64,000 nucleotides of DNA, taken from contig NZ_VOPH01000002.1 in NCBI RefSeq assembly GCF_009765275.1, positions 186,001-250,000 on the forward strand, written 5' to 3'. This document shows positions 24,229-32,852 of the stretch, in pieces. The translations under genes and the position numbers were made by a program. The notes beneath the pieces were generated by a model. The model was given only the letters and a program-made list of their open reading frames with translations, was not told the DNA's origin and did no database searches. The stretch comes from Chachezhania sediminis (GTDB lineage: Bacteria > Pseudomonadota > Alphaproteobacteria > Rhodobacterales > Rhodobacteraceae). How positions within the stretch are numbered: position 1 is the stretch's first letter; each line of letters starts with the position of its first letter.

Positions 24229-25050
24229 ATGTTCAAGTATTCCAGATCCACCTCTCCGCTGAACAACGCCCTGATCACGCTGGAGCTGATCTATCACACC
24301 GCGGTGCGCAAGGTTCGGGCGACACACAACAACGCGCTGGTGGCGATCGGCCTGGTGATCATGCAGTCGCTGATCATGGTCACGATCTTCTACGTGATGT
24401 TCATGATCCTGGGCCTGAAGAAGTCCGCGATCCGCGGCGACTTCCTGCTGTACATCATGTCGGGGATCTTCCTCTACATGACCCACGTCAAGGTGCTGGG
24501 CGCCGTGGTGGGGTCGGACGGACCGGCCAGCCCGATGATGCAGCACGCCCGGATGAACACGGCCATCGCGATCTTCGGGTCGGTGCTGGCGGCGTTGTAC
24601 GTGCAGATCCTGTCGATCATGGTGATCCTGTTCACCTACAGCGTCGCCGTGAACCCGATCACCATCTACAGGCCCGTTCCGGCCTTCGGCATGCTGCTTC
24701 TGGCCGCCTTCACCGGGTTCGGCGTCGGCATGGTCATGCTGGCGGTCAAGCCCTGGGCCCCGGCAGCCATCGGCATCGTCCAGCAGATCTATACCCGCGC
24801 AAACATGATCGCCTCTGGCAAGATGTTCGTGGCCAACACGGTTCCGGCCTACCTGCTGCCGATCTTTGCCTGGAATCCGCTGTTTCACTGCATCGACCAG
24901 GCCCGCGGCTTCATCTTCGTGAACTACACGCCGCATCGCACCAGCTGGGAATATGCCTTCTGGGTCGGCCTGGCCCTGATCGCCCTGGGCTTCATCGGCG
25001 AATTCTATACCCGCCGCCATGCCTCGATCAGCTGGGGCGCGCGGGCCTGA
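24229..25050 (+). CDS. ABC-2 type permease, polysaccharide-export like
   Basis: A 273-residue membrane protein with about six predicted helices, resembling the KpsM/RkpT permeases that export capsular or O-chain polysaccharide. It has the cytoplasmic N-terminal amphipathic segment (ITLELIYHTAVRKVRATH), VIMQSLIMVTIFYVMFMILG, the P-F-like loop FAWNPLFHCIDQARGFIF, and a final helix ending IGEFYTRRHAS. The KpsT-type ATPase that such permeases need is not in the window. It follows cysQ divergently. An export role for the sulfated glycan is an inference. Confidence 0.78.
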   Translation: MFKYSRSTSPLNNALITLELIYHTAVRKVRATHNNALVAIGLVIMQSLIMVTIFYVMFMILGLKKSAIRGDFLLYIMSGIFLYMTHVKVLGAVVGSDGPASPMMQHARMNTAIAIFGSVLAALYVQILSIMVILFTYSVAVNPITIYRPVPAFGMLLLAAFTGFGVGMVMLAVKPWAPAAIGIVQQIYTRANMIASGKMFVANTVPAYLLPIFAWNPLFHCIDQARGFIFVNYTPHRTSWEYAFWVGLALIALGFIGEFYTRRHASISWGARA

Positions 25051-25087
25051 CGCCGCCCTGTTCCCCTGATCCGAAGGACACCGGACC

Positions 25088-25771
25088 ATGACATCCGCCA
25101 CCGCCCTGATCGTCGGCGCAGGCCAGGGCCTTTCGGCCGCGCTGGCCCGCCGGCTGGCCGCCCGGGGCTATGCCCTTGTCCTGGCCGCGCGCGACCCGTC
25201 CGACCTGGCCCCGCTGGCTGCCGAAACCGGCGCCCGGACCGTGGCCTGCGATGCCAGCGACCGCGCCGATATGGCCCGCCTGTTCGCCGAGGTCGACACC
25301 ACCGGCACCCCGCTGGAGGTTGCGGTCTACAACCCCTCTGCCCGGATCCGCGGCCCGATCGAGGAACTGGACACCGAAGCCGTCGAAAAGGCCGTGATGG
25401 TCACCAGCTATGGCGCGTTCCTGATGGCCAACCTTGCCAGCCAGCGGATGCTGAAAGAGGGCAAGGGCGCGCTTCTGTTCACCGGCGCCTCGGCCGGGGT
25501 GAAGGGTTTCGCCAATTCATCGGTCTTCGCGATGGGCAAGTTCGGGCTGCGGGGCCTGGCACAGTCGCTGGCGCGGGAACTGCACCCCAAGGGCATCCAT
25601 GTCGGCCATTTCGTCATCGACGGCGGCATCGCCAGGGCGGACGAGGCGAACGAGGACGACAGCCGGCTGGACCCGGAAGGCATCGCGGACAGCTACATGG
25701 CCTTCCTCGATCAGCCCCGGTCCGCCTGGGCCTGGGAAATCGAACTGCGCCCCTGGACCGAACGGTTCTGA
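25088..25771 (+). CDS. SDR-family protein with Phe at the catalytic Tyr position
   Basis: A 227-residue Rossmann-fold protein with a variant cofactor loop VGAGQGLSAALARRL (9-23), a YNPSA in place of NNAG, and FTGASAG for the serine strand. Where classical SDRs have Y-x-x-x-K it has SVFAMGKFG, so the catalytic tyrosine is phenylalanine while the lysine remains. The C-terminus (SRLDPEGIADSYMAFLDQPRSAW) is typical of a subgroup annotated as glucose-dehydrogenase-like. Activity may be altered or lost. It is 37 bp after the ABC permease and could be cotranscribed. Confidence 0.8.
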   Translation: MTSATALIVGAGQGLSAALARRLAARGYALVLAARDPSDLAPLAAETGARTVACDASDRADMARLFAEVDTTGTPLEVAVYNPSARIRGPIEELDTEAVEKAVMVTSYGAFLMANLASQRMLKEGKGALLFTGASAGVKGFANSSVFAMGKFGLRGLAQSLARELHPKGIHVGHFVIDGGIARADEANEDDSRLDPEGIADSYMAFLDQPRSAWAWEIELRPWTERF

Positions 25772-25839
25772 CGGCAGGTCCGCCGGCCCGGTCCGCAATC
25801 TGCCCTTGCAATGGGCAGGGCGCCGTCTAGCGTGCGCAT

Positions 25840-27063
25840 ATGACAAGCGACACCGACATCCACGACAGTCCTTATTCCTGGCTTCGGCTGGCGATCACCA
25901 TTCTTGCAGGCCTGGCCGCCAATACCGGCATGTGGGTCGTGGTGGTGATCCTGCCGGCGATGGAGGCCGATTTCGGCGCCACCCGCGCGCAGGCCTCGAT
26001 CCCCTATATCATGACCATGGTGGGATTCGCCGTCGGCAACCTGCTAATCGGCCGGGTGGTCGATCGCTTCGGCGCCGCAACCGCGCTGGCCGGGGCCGCC
26101 GTGGGGATCGCCGCGGGCTATGTGCTGTCGTCGCTGGCACCGTCGATCTGGGTTCTGGCCGCGACGCAACTGCTGCTGGGCCTTGGCACTGCCGTGGGCT
26201 TCGGGCCGATGATTGCCGACATCTCTCACTGGTTCCTGCGCCGGCGCGGCATCGCCGTGGGGCTGGCGGCGTCCAGCAACTATGTCTCGGGCGCGCTGGC
26301 CTCAACCGTGGCGTCGGCGCTTTTGCCGGATCTGGGCTGGCGCGGCGTCTACCTGGTCTTCGCCGTGCTGACGCTGGTGGTGATCCTGCCCCTGACGCTG
26401 CCGCTGCGCCGCAAGCTGCCCGCCCACGCCCATGACCAGGCCGAGGCGATGTCCGCCGTGAACCGCCGCTCCAGCGGGCTGTCGCCCCGGGCGCTGCAAT
26501 GGCTGCTGGGATTGGCCGGGATCGGCTGCTGCGTGGCGATGTCGATGCCGCAGGTCCACATCGTGGCGTATTGCGTTGGGCTGGGCTACGGGCCCGCCGT
26601 CGGTGCCCAGATGCTGACGCTGATGCTTCTGGGCGGCGTGGTCAGCCGCGTCGTGTCCGGGCTGGTCGCCGACAAGCTGGGCGGGGTGGCGACTCTGCTG
26701 ATCGGATCGGTCCTGCAGTGCATCGCGCTGATGCTCTACCTGCCCTGGGACGGGCTAATGCCACTTTACGTCGTCAGCACCGTTTTCGGCCTCAGCCAGG
26801 GCGGGATCGTGCCGTCCTATGCCGTGGTCGTTCGCGAATACATGCCCGCGCGCGAGGCCGGGGCCCGGGTCGGCTTCGTCCTGATGTTGACCATCCTGGG
26901 CATGGCCCTGGGCGGCTGGATGGCAGGCTGGATCTACGACGTGACCGGCAGCTACCGGCTGGCCTTCCTGAACGGCATTGCCTTCAACGCCCTGAACATT
27001 GCCATCATGCTGATGCTGCTTTTGCGCTCCCGTCCCAAGACCCCGCTCGCGGCAGCCGCCTAG
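25840..27063 (+). CDS. Major facilitator superfamily transporter, OFA/monocarboxylate-like
   Basis: A 407-residue carrier with twelve predicted helices. The inter-helix motif is LIGRVVDRFG (loop 2-3) and its repeat is VSGLVADKLGG (loop 8-9). The N-terminal plan (WVVVVILPAMEADFGATRAQASIPYIMTMVGFAVG) and YDVTGSYRLAFLNG near the C-terminus resemble oxalate/formate-antiporter and monocarboxylate carriers. The substrate is unknown, and flanking genes do not form a pathway. A strong terminator follows. Confidence 0.85.
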   Translation: MTSDTDIHDSPYSWLRLAITILAGLAANTGMWVVVVILPAMEADFGATRAQASIPYIMTMVGFAVGNLLIGRVVDRFGAATALAGAAVGIAAGYVLSSLAPSIWVLAATQLLLGLGTAVGFGPMIADISHWFLRRRGIAVGLAASSNYVSGALASTVASALLPDLGWRGVYLVFAVLTLVVILPLTLPLRRKLPAHAHDQAEAMSAVNRRSSGLSPRALQWLLGLAGIGCCVAMSMPQVHIVAYCVGLGYGPAVGAQMLTLMLLGGVVSRVVSGLVADKLGGVATLLIGSVLQCIALMLYLPWDGLMPLYVVSTVFGLSQGGIVPSYAVVVREYMPAREAGARVGFVLMLTILGMALGGWMAGWIYDVTGSYRLAFLNGIAFNALNIAIMLMLLLRSRPKTPLAAAA

Positions 27064-27085
27064 GGGGCTCCGGGGGAGTGTCGCT

Positions 27086-27128
27086 CGCCCGGGCGGGGGG
27101 TGGTGGCCGCCCCCCGTTTTCCCGGGCG
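27086..27128. terminator. Bidirectional terminator between MFS and VOC genes
   Basis: An outer stem CGCCCGGG (27086-27093) with CCCGGGCG (27121-27128) encloses an inner stem CGGGGGG / CCCCCCG (27094-27100, 27110-27116) followed by TTTT on the plus strand. It lies between two convergent genes. Confidence 0.6.
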
Positions 27129-27155
27129 ACACGGGCCACGCGGCGCAACAGAGTT

Positions 27156-27578
27156 TCAGACCAAGGGCTGGCTCGGCACCCAGGCATAGCCATTCGGGCA
27201 CAGCACATAAGCCTCCCGCAGGCCGTGAGGTTTGTTGGCGGGCCTCTGCAGCACCGTCCCGCCCGCGACCCCGGCCTTCGCCGCTGCCTCGTCCGGGTCG
27301 GTATCGTACAGCCGGATCTCGATCCCCGCCCCGCGCGGGGGCGTTTCCGGCAGAAGCCCCAGCAGTGGATTCGCGTGATAGGTCGCGTCCGCGTGCAACT
27401 GGATCAGCTGTCCCCGGTAGCGCAGGATCGCGAAATCGGTGGACACGCGCATGACCTCGATCCCGAAGACCACGCTCAGGAAGGCGCATTCCTCCAGCAC
27501 GTCACGCACCAGAAGGTTCAGGCCAAGGCCACGCAGCGACCGGCCGAAGACGTCCGCCTCGACCTTTTCATAGTCCAT
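27156..27578 (-). CDS. Glyoxalase/VOC-fold protein
   Basis: A 140-residue small protein with the beta-alpha-beta pattern of VOC domains: GLGLNLLVRDVLEECAFLSVVFGIEV opening, a RYRGQLIQLHADATYH strand, IEIRLYDTDPDEAAAKA and a closing YVLCPNGYAWVPSQP. This last segment replaces the usual D-P-D-G. Enzyme activity cannot be assigned. It follows the DUF2306 gene with a 1-bp gap, so it is coexpressed with it and with arsC. Confidence 0.7.
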   Translation of the reverse strand: MDYEKVEADVFGRSLRGLGLNLLVRDVLEECAFLSVVFGIEVMRVSTDFAILRYRGQLIQLHADATYHANPLLGLLPETPPRGAGIEIRLYDTDPDEAAAKAGVAGGTVLQRPANKPHGLREAYVLCPNGYAWVPSQPLV

Positions 27579-27579
27579 G

Positions 27580-27978
27580 TCAGCCTCCCAGAATGACCTC
27601 GTGCATGACCCGTCCCGGCAGGACTGTGAAGGCCCCCGTCAGCAGAAGGGCCATGAAGAACAGCGCCAGCATGATACGCCGGTGCCGGTCGATCTGTCCC
27701 CTGCGCGCCGCCCGCATCCCCGCCCACAGCCAGAAAAGCGTGACCGCCGAAAGCACATGCAACGGACTGAAGGGCCCGAGCATCCGGATCGTGTGGATGA
27801 AGAAGCTCGACACGGCCACCGCCGCCATCAGCGCGATCCAGACCCGCCCGGTCCAGACATGCAGCCGGGTGCCCTTCGGCAGGGCCAGCTGCCCCAGGCC
27901 CAGCACGCAGGCCGCCATCGCCGCCACCGCATGCAGCGGGATCGGCGGCCGCGCCGCCCAGAGCGGGGCCAGCGCCAT
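27580..27978 (-). CDS. DUF2306-like small membrane protein
   Basis: A 132-residue protein with four predicted helices. The conserved parts RLHVWTGRVWIALMAAVAVSSFFIH, GPFSPLHVLSAVTLFWLW and DRHRRIMLALFFMALLLTGAFTVLPGR are those of the DUF2306 family (predicted membrane proteins with conserved histidines). The function is unknown; haem or metal handling has been guessed for relatives because of the His residues. It sits in a three-gene set arsC, DUF2306, VOC. Confidence 0.75.
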   Translation of the reverse strand: MALAPLWAARPPIPLHAVAAMAACVLGLGQLALPKGTRLHVWTGRVWIALMAAVAVSSFFIHTIRMLGPFSPLHVLSAVTLFWLWAGMRAARRGQIDRHRRIMLALFFMALLLTGAFTVLPGRVMHEVILGG

Positions 27979-27985
27979 CCCCGGC

Positions 27986-28411
27986 CTATTCGCCCACGCG
28001 GTTGCCGTCGGCGTCGATCACAAGCTCGCCGTCCGACTTGGCCCAGGGACCGGCCGGCCATTTCTCCAGCAGGTCCAGCACCGCGCCCGACGGCCGGCAA
28101 AGCTTCACCCCCTTCGGGCTGGCCACGATGGGCCGGTTTACCAGAACAGGATGTTCGACCATCGCGTCCAGAAGCACCTCGTCCGGGACGGACGGGTCCA
28201 GCAGGCCCAGGTCCTCCGCCGGGGATTTCTTCTCGCGCAGCGCCGCGCGCGGGGTCAGGCCGGCAGCTGCGAACAGGGCCTGAAGCTGCGGCTTCGTCCA
28301 GCCGGTCTGCAGATATTCGACCACTACGGGATCGTAACCGGCATCGCGGACAAGCTGCAGAACGTTGCGCGAAGTGCCGCAGTCGGGATTGTGATGAATG
28401 ACGATACTCAT
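27986..28411 (-). CDS. arsC: Arsenate reductase (glutaredoxin-type)
   Basis: A 141-residue thioredoxin-fold enzyme reducing arsenate to arsenite with glutathione/glutaredoxin. The active site is HHNPDCGTSRN with catalytic C11, and the arginine-containing VNRPIV with following KGVKLCRP completes the pocket as in plasmid R773-type ArsC. Length is normal. No arsenite pump or ArsR is beside it, so it acts with components elsewhere or has another thiol-reductase role. Confidence 0.92.
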   Translation of the reverse strand: MSIVIHHNPDCGTSRNVLQLVRDAGYDPVVVEYLQTGWTKPQLQALFAAAGLTPRAALREKKSPAEDLGLLDPSVPDEVLLDAMVEHPVLVNRPIVASPKGVKLCRPSGAVLDLLEKWPAGPWAKSDGELVIDADGNRVGE

Positions 28412-28495
28412 GGTGCGTGCTAGCCCGCGGTCAGGTCTTGTTGGTAGAACTGGTTCATCCTACCCGTAACCCCTTCACCAAGGATAGGCCCCGTC

Positions 28496-30298
28496 ATGGC
28501 TTCTGCACCGTTCCCCGCCTGGCCCGATGTCGCACCGAAACTGATCGAGGTCGCGGCGGCCCGAGCGCATGCGGACATGGTGATCCGCGGCGGCAGATGG
28601 GTGAACGTCCACAGCCGCGAGGTGCTGGACGGCTATGACATCGCCATCGTCGCGGGCCGCATCGCCTGCGTCGTCAGGGATGCCTCTGACCGGATCGGCC
28701 CCGCGACCCATGTGATCGAGGCAGAGGGGCGGTACATGATACCCGGCCTCTGCGACGCGCACATGCATATCGAATCCGGCATGCTGACCCCCGCCGAATT
28801 CGCCCGCGCCGTGATCCCCCACGGCACGACGTCGATGTTCACCGACCCGCACGAGATCGCGAACGTGCTGGGCCTTGAAGGCGTCCGGATGATGCACGAC
28901 GAGGCGCTGATGCAGCCCGTCAACATCTTCACCCAGATGCCGTCCTGCGCGCCCTCGGCCCCCGGGCTGGAGACCACGGGATTCGAGATCACGCCCGAAG
29001 ACGTGGCCCAGGCCATGCACTGGCCTGGCATCATCGGGTTGGGAGAGATGATGAACTTCCCCGGCGTGGCCAATGCCGATCCCAAGATGCTGGCCGAAAT
29101 CGCGGCGACCCAGCGCGCCGGCAAGACTGTGGGCGGGCACTATGCCTCGCCCGACCTGGGGCCGGCCTTCGCGGCCTATGTTGCCGGCGGCCCGGCCGAC
29201 GATCACGAAGGCACGCAGGAATCCGATGCCATTGCACGCGTTCGTCTGGGGATGCGGTCTATGATGCGGCTGGGGTCTGCCTGGTACGATGTCGAAAGCC
29301 AGATCACGGCGGTGACGGAAAAGGGGCTGGATCCCCGGAACTTCATCCTGTGCACCGATGACTGCCATTCCGGCACGTTGGTCAACGACGGTCACATGAA
29401 CCGCGTGGTCCGCCACGCCATCGCCTGCGGCTGCGATCCCCTGATCGCGCTCCAGATGGCCACGATCAACACTGCCACCCATTTCGGGCTGGAACGCGAC
29501 ATCGGTTCGCTGACACCCGGCCGCCGGGCCGACGTGATCCTGACCTCGGACCTGACCGACCTCCCGGTCGAGATGGTGATCGCCCGCGGGCAGGTGGTGG
29601 CCAGGGACGGCAAGATCCTGGTCGACTGCCCGCACCTGGACTGGCCCGACATGGCACGCCAGACGGTCCATCTTGGCCACGAACTGTCGGACCGGGACTT
29701 CGAGATCAAGGCACCGTCAGGCGCCAATTCCGTCCGCGCCAACGTCATCGGTGTCGTCGAAAACCAGGCGCCGACCAAGGCGCTGCAGATGGACCTGGAG
29801 GTCGCGGACGGCCTTGTCGGCCCGCAGGGCGACGTGGCCCAGATCGCGCTGGTGGAACGTCACCGAGGGACGGGGGGCGTGACCAATGCCTTCGTGTCGG
29901 GCTTCGGGTACACGGGCCGGATGGCCATGGCATCCACCGTGGCCCATGACAGCCACCACATGATCGTCGTCGGCACCGACCGCGCGCAGATGGCGCTGGC
30001 CGCGAACCGGCTGGCCGAGGTCGGCGGCGGCGTCACGCTGTTCGTCGACGGGGTTGAAAAGGCGCTGGTGGAACTGCCCATCGCCGGCCTGATGTCCGAC
30101 AGCCCCGCACAAGAGGTCGCCGCCAAGGCCCAGGCCCTGGGCGAGGCGATGGTGGCTTCGGGCTGTTCGCTCAACAATGCCTACATGCAGCATTCGCTTC
30201 TGGCGCTGGTGGTGATCCCGGAACTGCGGATCTCGGACAAGGGTCTGATCGACGTGCGCAGCTTCGAAAAAATCGACCTCTTCATCCCGCAGGACTGA
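28496..30298 (+). CDS. ade: Adenine deaminase
   Basis: A 600-residue metallohydrolase of the amidohydrolase superfamily that converts adenine to hypoxanthine and ammonia. It has the metal motif PGLCDAHMHIESGM, HGTTSMFTDPHEIANVLG, LGEMMNFPGV and TDDCHSGTL. The C-terminal domain (VANDxxxH-like segment STVAHDSHHMIVVG) and NNAYMQHSLLALVVIPELRISDKGL are specific to bacterial Ade. It is followed after 4 bp by AMP nucleosidase, which makes its substrate. Confidence 0.95.
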   Translation: MASAPFPAWPDVAPKLIEVAAARAHADMVIRGGRWVNVHSREVLDGYDIAIVAGRIACVVRDASDRIGPATHVIEAEGRYMIPGLCDAHMHIESGMLTPAEFARAVIPHGTTSMFTDPHEIANVLGLEGVRMMHDEALMQPVNIFTQMPSCAPSAPGLETTGFEITPEDVAQAMHWPGIIGLGEMMNFPGVANADPKMLAEIAATQRAGKTVGGHYASPDLGPAFAAYVAGGPADDHEGTQESDAIARVRLGMRSMMRLGSAWYDVESQITAVTEKGLDPRNFILCTDDCHSGTLVNDGHMNRVVRHAIACGCDPLIALQMATINTATHFGLERDIGSLTPGRRADVILTSDLTDLPVEMVIARGQVVARDGKILVDCPHLDWPDMARQTVHLGHELSDRDFEIKAPSGANSVRANVIGVVENQAPTKALQMDLEVADGLVGPQGDVAQIALVERHRGTGGVTNAFVSGFGYTGRMAMASTVAHDSHHMIVVGTDRAQMALAANRLAEVGGGVTLFVDGVEKALVELPIAGLMSDSPAQEVAAKAQALGEAMVASGCSLNNAYMQHSLLALVVIPELRISDKGLIDVRSFEKIDLFIPQD

Positions 30299-30302
30299 AG
30301 GC

Positions 30303-31766
30303 ATGACCCGTATCGAAACACCCGACGTCCCCGGTCCCGAAAACTTCACCGACCCCGCCGCCGCCGTCGCCCGGCTGGAGGAGTTGTACGAAACCGCCAC
30401 CGGGTTCCTGTGCACCCGCTTTGCCGATGCGATGCAGAACGGGGCGCCGGACCACCGCTATCGCGCCTTCTATCCGGAAATCCGGCTGACCACGAAGACC
30501 TATGCCCAGGTCGACAGCCGGCTGAGCTTCGGCCACGTGGCCATGCCCGGCACGCATTCCACGACCGTCACCCGGCCCGACCTGTTCCGCGCCTACCTGC
30601 AGGAACAGATCCGGCTGCTGATCCGGAATCACGGCCAGCCGGTGCAGATCGGGGTGTCCGACACGCCGATCCCGGTCCATTTCGCGGTTGCCGCCAGTTC
30701 CGGCATCACCGTGCCGCAGGAAGGCGCCGCGGGTTTCACCCTGCGCGATGTCTTCGACGTGCCGGACCTGGCCACGACCAGCGACGACATCGTCAACGGC
30801 ACCCATGTGCCCGCCCCCGGCACCGGGCCGCTGGCGCTGTTCACCGCGCAGCGCATCGATTACTCGCTGGCCCGCCTGGCGCATTACACGGCCACCGATC
30901 CGGCGCATTTCCAGAATTTCGTCCTGTTCACGAACTACCAGTTCTACGTGACGGAGTTCGAGGCCTTCGCCCGCCGGATGCTGGCCGATCCGGACAGCGG
31001 CTATACCGAGTTCGTGTCGACCGGGAATGCCTCGATCACCGATCCCGACGGAGTGCTGGCAGTCCCGGCCAAGCTGCCGCAGATGCCGTCCTATCACCTG
31101 AAACGGGACGACTGTTCCGGCATCACACTGGTCAATATCGGTGTCGGCCCGTCGAATGCGAAGACCGCCACCGACCATATCGCCGTGTTGCGCCCCCATG
31201 CCTGGCTGATGGTCGGTCACTGCGCCGGCCTGCGGAATACGCAGGCCCTGGGCGATTTCGTCCTGGCCCATGCCTATCTGCGCGAGGACAGGGTGCTGGA
31301 CGACGACCTGCCGGTCTGGGTCCCGATCCCTCCGTTAGCAGAGGTGCAGGTGGCGCTGGAAAGCAGTGTCGCCGAGGTGACAGAACTTCAGGGATACGAG
31401 CTGAAGCGGATCATGCGGACGGGGACCGTCGCGTCGGTCGACAACCGCAACTGGGAACTGCGAGAGATGTCCGGCCCGGTCCAGCGACTGTCACAGTCGC
31501 GCGCCGTGGGGCTGGACATGGAAAGCGCCACCATCGCCGCCAACGGATATCGGTTCCGGGTGCCCTATGGCACGCTTCTGTGCGTGTCGGACAAGCCCCT
31601 GCATGGCGAGCTGAAACTGCCCGGAATGGCCTCGGACTTCTATAATACGCAGGTCGCCCGCCACCTGGACATCGGCATCCGGGCAATGGAAAAACTTCGC
31701 CAGATGCCCTTGGAACGGCTCCACAGCCGCAAGTTGCGCAGCTTCGACGAAACCGCTTTCCTGTGA
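30303..31766 (+). CDS. amn: AMP nucleosidase
   Basis: A 487-residue enzyme splitting AMP into adenine and ribose-5-phosphate. The N-terminal Amn-specific domain (RYRAFYPEIRLTTKTYAQ, DSRLSFGHVAMPGTHSTTV) precedes a nucleoside-phosphorylase-like catalytic domain with GVGPSNAKTATDHIAVLRPHAW, MVGHCAGLR and VGLDMESATIAANGYRFRVPYG, where the acidic pair binds the ribose. With ade just upstream it forms a two-step AMP to hypoxanthine route that bypasses AMP deaminase. Confidence 0.95.
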   Translation: MTRIETPDVPGPENFTDPAAAVARLEELYETATGFLCTRFADAMQNGAPDHRYRAFYPEIRLTTKTYAQVDSRLSFGHVAMPGTHSTTVTRPDLFRAYLQEQIRLLIRNHGQPVQIGVSDTPIPVHFAVAASSGITVPQEGAAGFTLRDVFDVPDLATTSDDIVNGTHVPAPGTGPLALFTAQRIDYSLARLAHYTATDPAHFQNFVLFTNYQFYVTEFEAFARRMLADPDSGYTEFVSTGNASITDPDGVLAVPAKLPQMPSYHLKRDDCSGITLVNIGVGPSNAKTATDHIAVLRPHAWLMVGHCAGLRNTQALGDFVLAHAYLREDRVLDDDLPVWVPIPPLAEVQVALESSVAEVTELQGYELKRIMRTGTVASVDNRNWELREMSGPVQRLSQSRAVGLDMESATIAANGYRFRVPYGTLLCVSDKPLHGELKLPGMASDFYNTQVARHLDIGIRAMEKLRQMPLERLHSRKLRSFDETAFL

Positions 31767-31967
31767 CCGCCGGCAAGTCCTTGCCCAAAACGGTAGGCGG
31801 ACCCTTGCGATTCAACTGCTTTTCGACTCAAAAACACCACAAATGGCCCTATTTTACTGGGCTTTCGCACCGCAATATGTTGTAGGCCCCGACTATATTG
31901 GGGTATTGTCCGCGGATGAGGCCCAAGATGGATCGGACCGATCGGGCAGTTAAGGAGACCTGAGAAC

Positions 31968-32255
31968 ATGGCAAAGCCAATGACCAAGACCCAGCTTGTG
32001 GCCGCGCTGGCCGAAGACATGGGCACGGACAAGAAATCGGCAACGGCAGCCCTGGAAGCCGTTTGCAACGTGATCACTCGCGAAGTGACCGCCGGCGGCG
32101 CCGTGACCCTGCCGGGCGTCGGCAAGATCTATTGCCGCGAACGTCCGGAGCGTGAAGTCCGTAACCCGGCCACCGGCGACAAGCTGGTGAAGGAAGCCGA
32201 CAAGGTGGTCAAGATGACCATCGCAAAGGCCCTGAAGGACAGCGTGAACGGCTGA
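31968..32255 (+). CDS. HU-family nucleoid protein
   Basis: A 95-residue DNA-bending protein. The dimerisation helices MTKTQLVAALAEDMGTDKKSATAALEAV and the beta-arm region GGAVTLPGVGKIYCRERPEREVRNPATGD are present, with the R-N-P-x-T-G-D arm tip that intercalates into DNA. It differs from canonical HU by the CRER in the arm base. The gene has its own promoter region (201-bp AT-rich gap upstream), an AAGGAG box, and a terminator. It structures the chromosome and may influence recombination. Confidence 0.92.
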   Translation: MAKPMTKTQLVAALAEDMGTDKKSATAALEAVCNVITREVTAGGAVTLPGVGKIYCRERPEREVRNPATGDKLVKEADKVVKMTIAKALKDSVNG

Positions 32256-32282
32256 TTGCCGGCACGCCATCCTGAATACCGA

Positions 32283-32305
32283 AAGGGCCGCCCTGCGCGG
32301 CCCTT
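32283..32305 (+). terminator. Terminator of the HU gene
   Basis: AAGGGCCGC-ccugc-GCGGCCCTT, a perfect 9-bp stem 28 bp after the stop, followed by GTCATTTT. It serves the HU transcript and, read from the other side, possibly the thioesterase gene. Confidence 0.7.
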
Positions 32306-32336
32306 GTCATTTTCGGCGTCATGTCCGTTGTCCGGT

Positions 32337-32753
32337 TCAGCCCACCTTGGGCGAATAGGTCCCGCGGCCCACGGCGGTCAGCCGGCCCTGGCTGTCGGTC
32401 ACGTCGATATCGACCACCGCCATGGACTTGCCCAACCGACGCGTCACCGCACGGCCGGTCAGGTACGCGCCCCCCGACGGGCGCAGATAATCCACGCGAA
32501 AGTTCATTGTCGGCACCGGCGCCCCTGCCGTCAGCGCGACGGCGAAATCCCCCACAGTGTCGATCAGCGAAGCGACCGCCCCGCCATGGAACTGGCCTTC
32601 GATCGGGCCGCCGCGGGCGAGTTCCGGGCGCATCGGCATGATCATCGTGACGGCGCCAGCATCCATCTCGACCTCGGTCACCTTCAGGCCAAGGAAGGCA
32701 ACGAAGGGCGAAGCATCGAACAGCTTTGCAATCGCGTCGGGATCATGGGCCAT
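32337..32753 (-). CDS. PaaI-like hotdog-fold thioesterase
   Basis: A 138-residue protein of the hotdog fold: FLGLKVTEVEMDAGAVTMIMPMRPELARG, the motif GQFHGGAVASLIDTVGDFAV with the conserved H-G-G and acidic residue for catalysis, then NFRVDYLRPSGGAYLTGRA. Such enzymes cleave acyl- or aryl-CoA thioesters. It is monocistronic and not clearly tied to the neighbours. Confidence 0.85.
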   Translation of the reverse strand: MAHDPDAIAKLFDASPFVAFLGLKVTEVEMDAGAVTMIMPMRPELARGGPIEGQFHGGAVASLIDTVGDFAVALTAGAPVPTMNFRVDYLRPSGGAYLTGRAVTRRLGKSMAVVDIDVTDSQGRLTAVGRGTYSPKVG

Positions 32754-32852
32754 TGCTGTGTCCTTTCGGGGGTCTGAAACGCTGACGCACGGACCCTGCG
32801 GACCCGTGCGCCATTTGTCGACCGAAAGAACGTGTGACCCTGCGGCGCGGGA

